From Paracoccaceae bacterium (lineage in GTDB: Bacteria; Pseudomonadota; Alphaproteobacteria; Rhodobacterales; Rhodobacteraceae), in contig JALWQC010000236.1 of NCBI GenBank assembly GCA_027080755.1, forward strand, positions 1 through 6,219: 6,219 nt of DNA, written 5' to 3'. The notes below the pieces were generated by a model. That model had not been told where the DNA came from and did no database searches. It saw nothing but the letters and a program-made list of their open reading frames with translations. Position 1 is the first letter of the stretch. Each line of letters starts with the position of its first letter. Positions 5,744 through 6,219 of this stretch are shown piece after piece. A program made the position numbers and the translations under genes.

Positions 5744-6219
5744 AATATTCCTGCAAATTTGGCGCCGTGCCCGTTGCGGCCCAGCCTTGTCTGACGTGCT
5801 CATACAACGCCTGATCGGCGCCATAAAGGGCGGAAATGCGTTTTGCCATGTCCGGCGTCAGGATTTTCGCGCTGTCAAAGGCACGCGGGGCGGCGTTGTT
5901 TTCCGGCACCGCATCCAGCGCATCATGCAGGCCCGGCACCGTATCCCCGGCGAGGGCGCGCAACTGCGGTTCCAGATCCTCCAGCAGCAGGGCGACAAAG
6001 CCGAAGGGGGCCACGGATTTCGCGGTTTCCACCTGCGGGCGCCAATGGGGGTTCAGGTCCTGCACCGCCTGCGTTTTGAATTTCTGTTCCAGATAGCCCA
6101 GCAAGGCCTGCACATTGGTGCGATGCTGCCCGATCGTATCCGCCTGCGGGTCAAAGGCGCGCCGTTCCACCAGACGGCGGGTGACCCATTCAAAGGGCTG
6201 CGCCCCGCGTGCCTTTGAC
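5730..6219 (-). CDS. Sulfotransferase family 2-like protein, C-terminal part (runs off right edge)
   Basis: The frame is open from the right edge down to a TAA at 5730, giving the last 162 residues of a longer protein. The visible part contains [11 protein letters not shown], then NPHWRPQ about a third of the way along, a hydrophobic stretch ([15 protein letters not shown]), a PENN-containing segment, and an ending with [12 protein letters not shown]. In Golgi-type carbohydrate sulfotransferases and their bacterial relatives (Sulfotransfer_2), an HWxPQ motif followed by an E-D/N-L segment and a C-terminal Y...D...Y pattern is usual. This suggests a PAPS-dependent sulfotransferase acting on a sugar or lipid. 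The PAPS-binding 5' loop motif would lie outside the window and cannot be checked. A GTG at 6170 is an internal codon, because the frame continues upstream without a stop. The gene overlaps truB by 14 bases. Assignment to the family is moderate; any specific substrate is unknown. Confidence 0.55.
   Translation of the reverse strand, partial: SKARGAQPFEWVTRRLVERRAFDPQADTIGQHRTNVQALLGYLEQKFKTQAVQDLNPHWRPQVETAKSVAPFGFVALLLEDLEPQLRALAGDTVPGLHDALDAVPENNAAPRAFDSAKILTPDMAKRISALYGADQALYEHVRQGWAATGTAPNLQEYYGKT

Noticed and set aside
4403..5794. Plus-strand open frame of 463 codons opposite the exporter and truB
   Set aside because: It is entirely antisense to two clearly recognised genes, resembles no family I know, and has antisense-type composition (many Arg, Gln, His, Pro).
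5744..5824. N-terminal extension of TruB to 5824
   Set aside because: The extra 27 residues lie within the overlapping upstream gene, and the ATG at 5743 has AGGA at good spacing and gives a normal TruB N-terminus.
1..6219. Mobile elements, CRISPR arrays or phage/defence genes
   Set aside because: I found no transposase or integrase motifs, no regularly spaced repeats, and no stretch of foreign-looking composition longer than the short AT-rich tract at about 2944-2980.

Overview
The window is GC-rich, densely packed chromosomal DNA from an alphaproteobacterium, most likely of the order Rhodobacterales. The clues are an FtsY with a short N-terminal extension of the type seen there, a DUF1523 membrane protein (a family I associate mainly with Rhodobacterales), a NuoE-NuoF fusion close to the Methylobacterium-type formate dehydrogenase beta subunit, and strong GC bias at third codon positions. 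I see no transposase, integrase, CRISPR array, tRNA or rRNA.

Layout from left to right. (1) Minus strand, 1-288: the first 96 residues of the signal-recognition-particle receptor FtsY, running off the left edge. (2) Minus strand, 354-2036: a complete 560-residue NuoE-NuoF fusion, the diaphorase (beta) subunit of an NAD-dependent formate dehydrogenase. It carries its FMN, NADH, 2Fe-2S and 4Fe-4S motifs, but no alpha (molybdenum/tungsten) subunit gene lies next to it. (3) A 165-base divergent intergenic region. (4) Plus strand, 2202-2858: a DUF1523 protein with two membrane segments. (5) A 118-base convergent intergenic region with several inverted repeats, probably terminators. (6) Minus strand, 6219 down to 2977: five tightly packed genes read in the order sulfotransferase-like protein (partial), truB, LysE-family exporter, DUF1643 protein and SDR oxidoreductase. 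The junctions are 14-base overlap, 15-base gap, 4-base ATGA overlap and 10-base overlap, so this is very likely one transcription unit with translational coupling.

How the genes relate: FtsY (membrane protein targeting) and TruB (tRNA pseudouridine 55 synthase) are housekeeping genes. The formate dehydrogenase beta subunit passes electrons from formate to NAD+, but only with a catalytic partner that must be encoded elsewhere. The genes grouped with truB share no obvious pathway: a probable sulfotransferase, an amino-acid-type exporter, a family of unknown function and a YgfF-like dehydrogenase. I did not find a clearly novel system. The points most worth a second look are the solitary formate dehydrogenase beta subunit beside ftsY, the mixed operon around truB, and the nested inverted repeats between the convergent genes.
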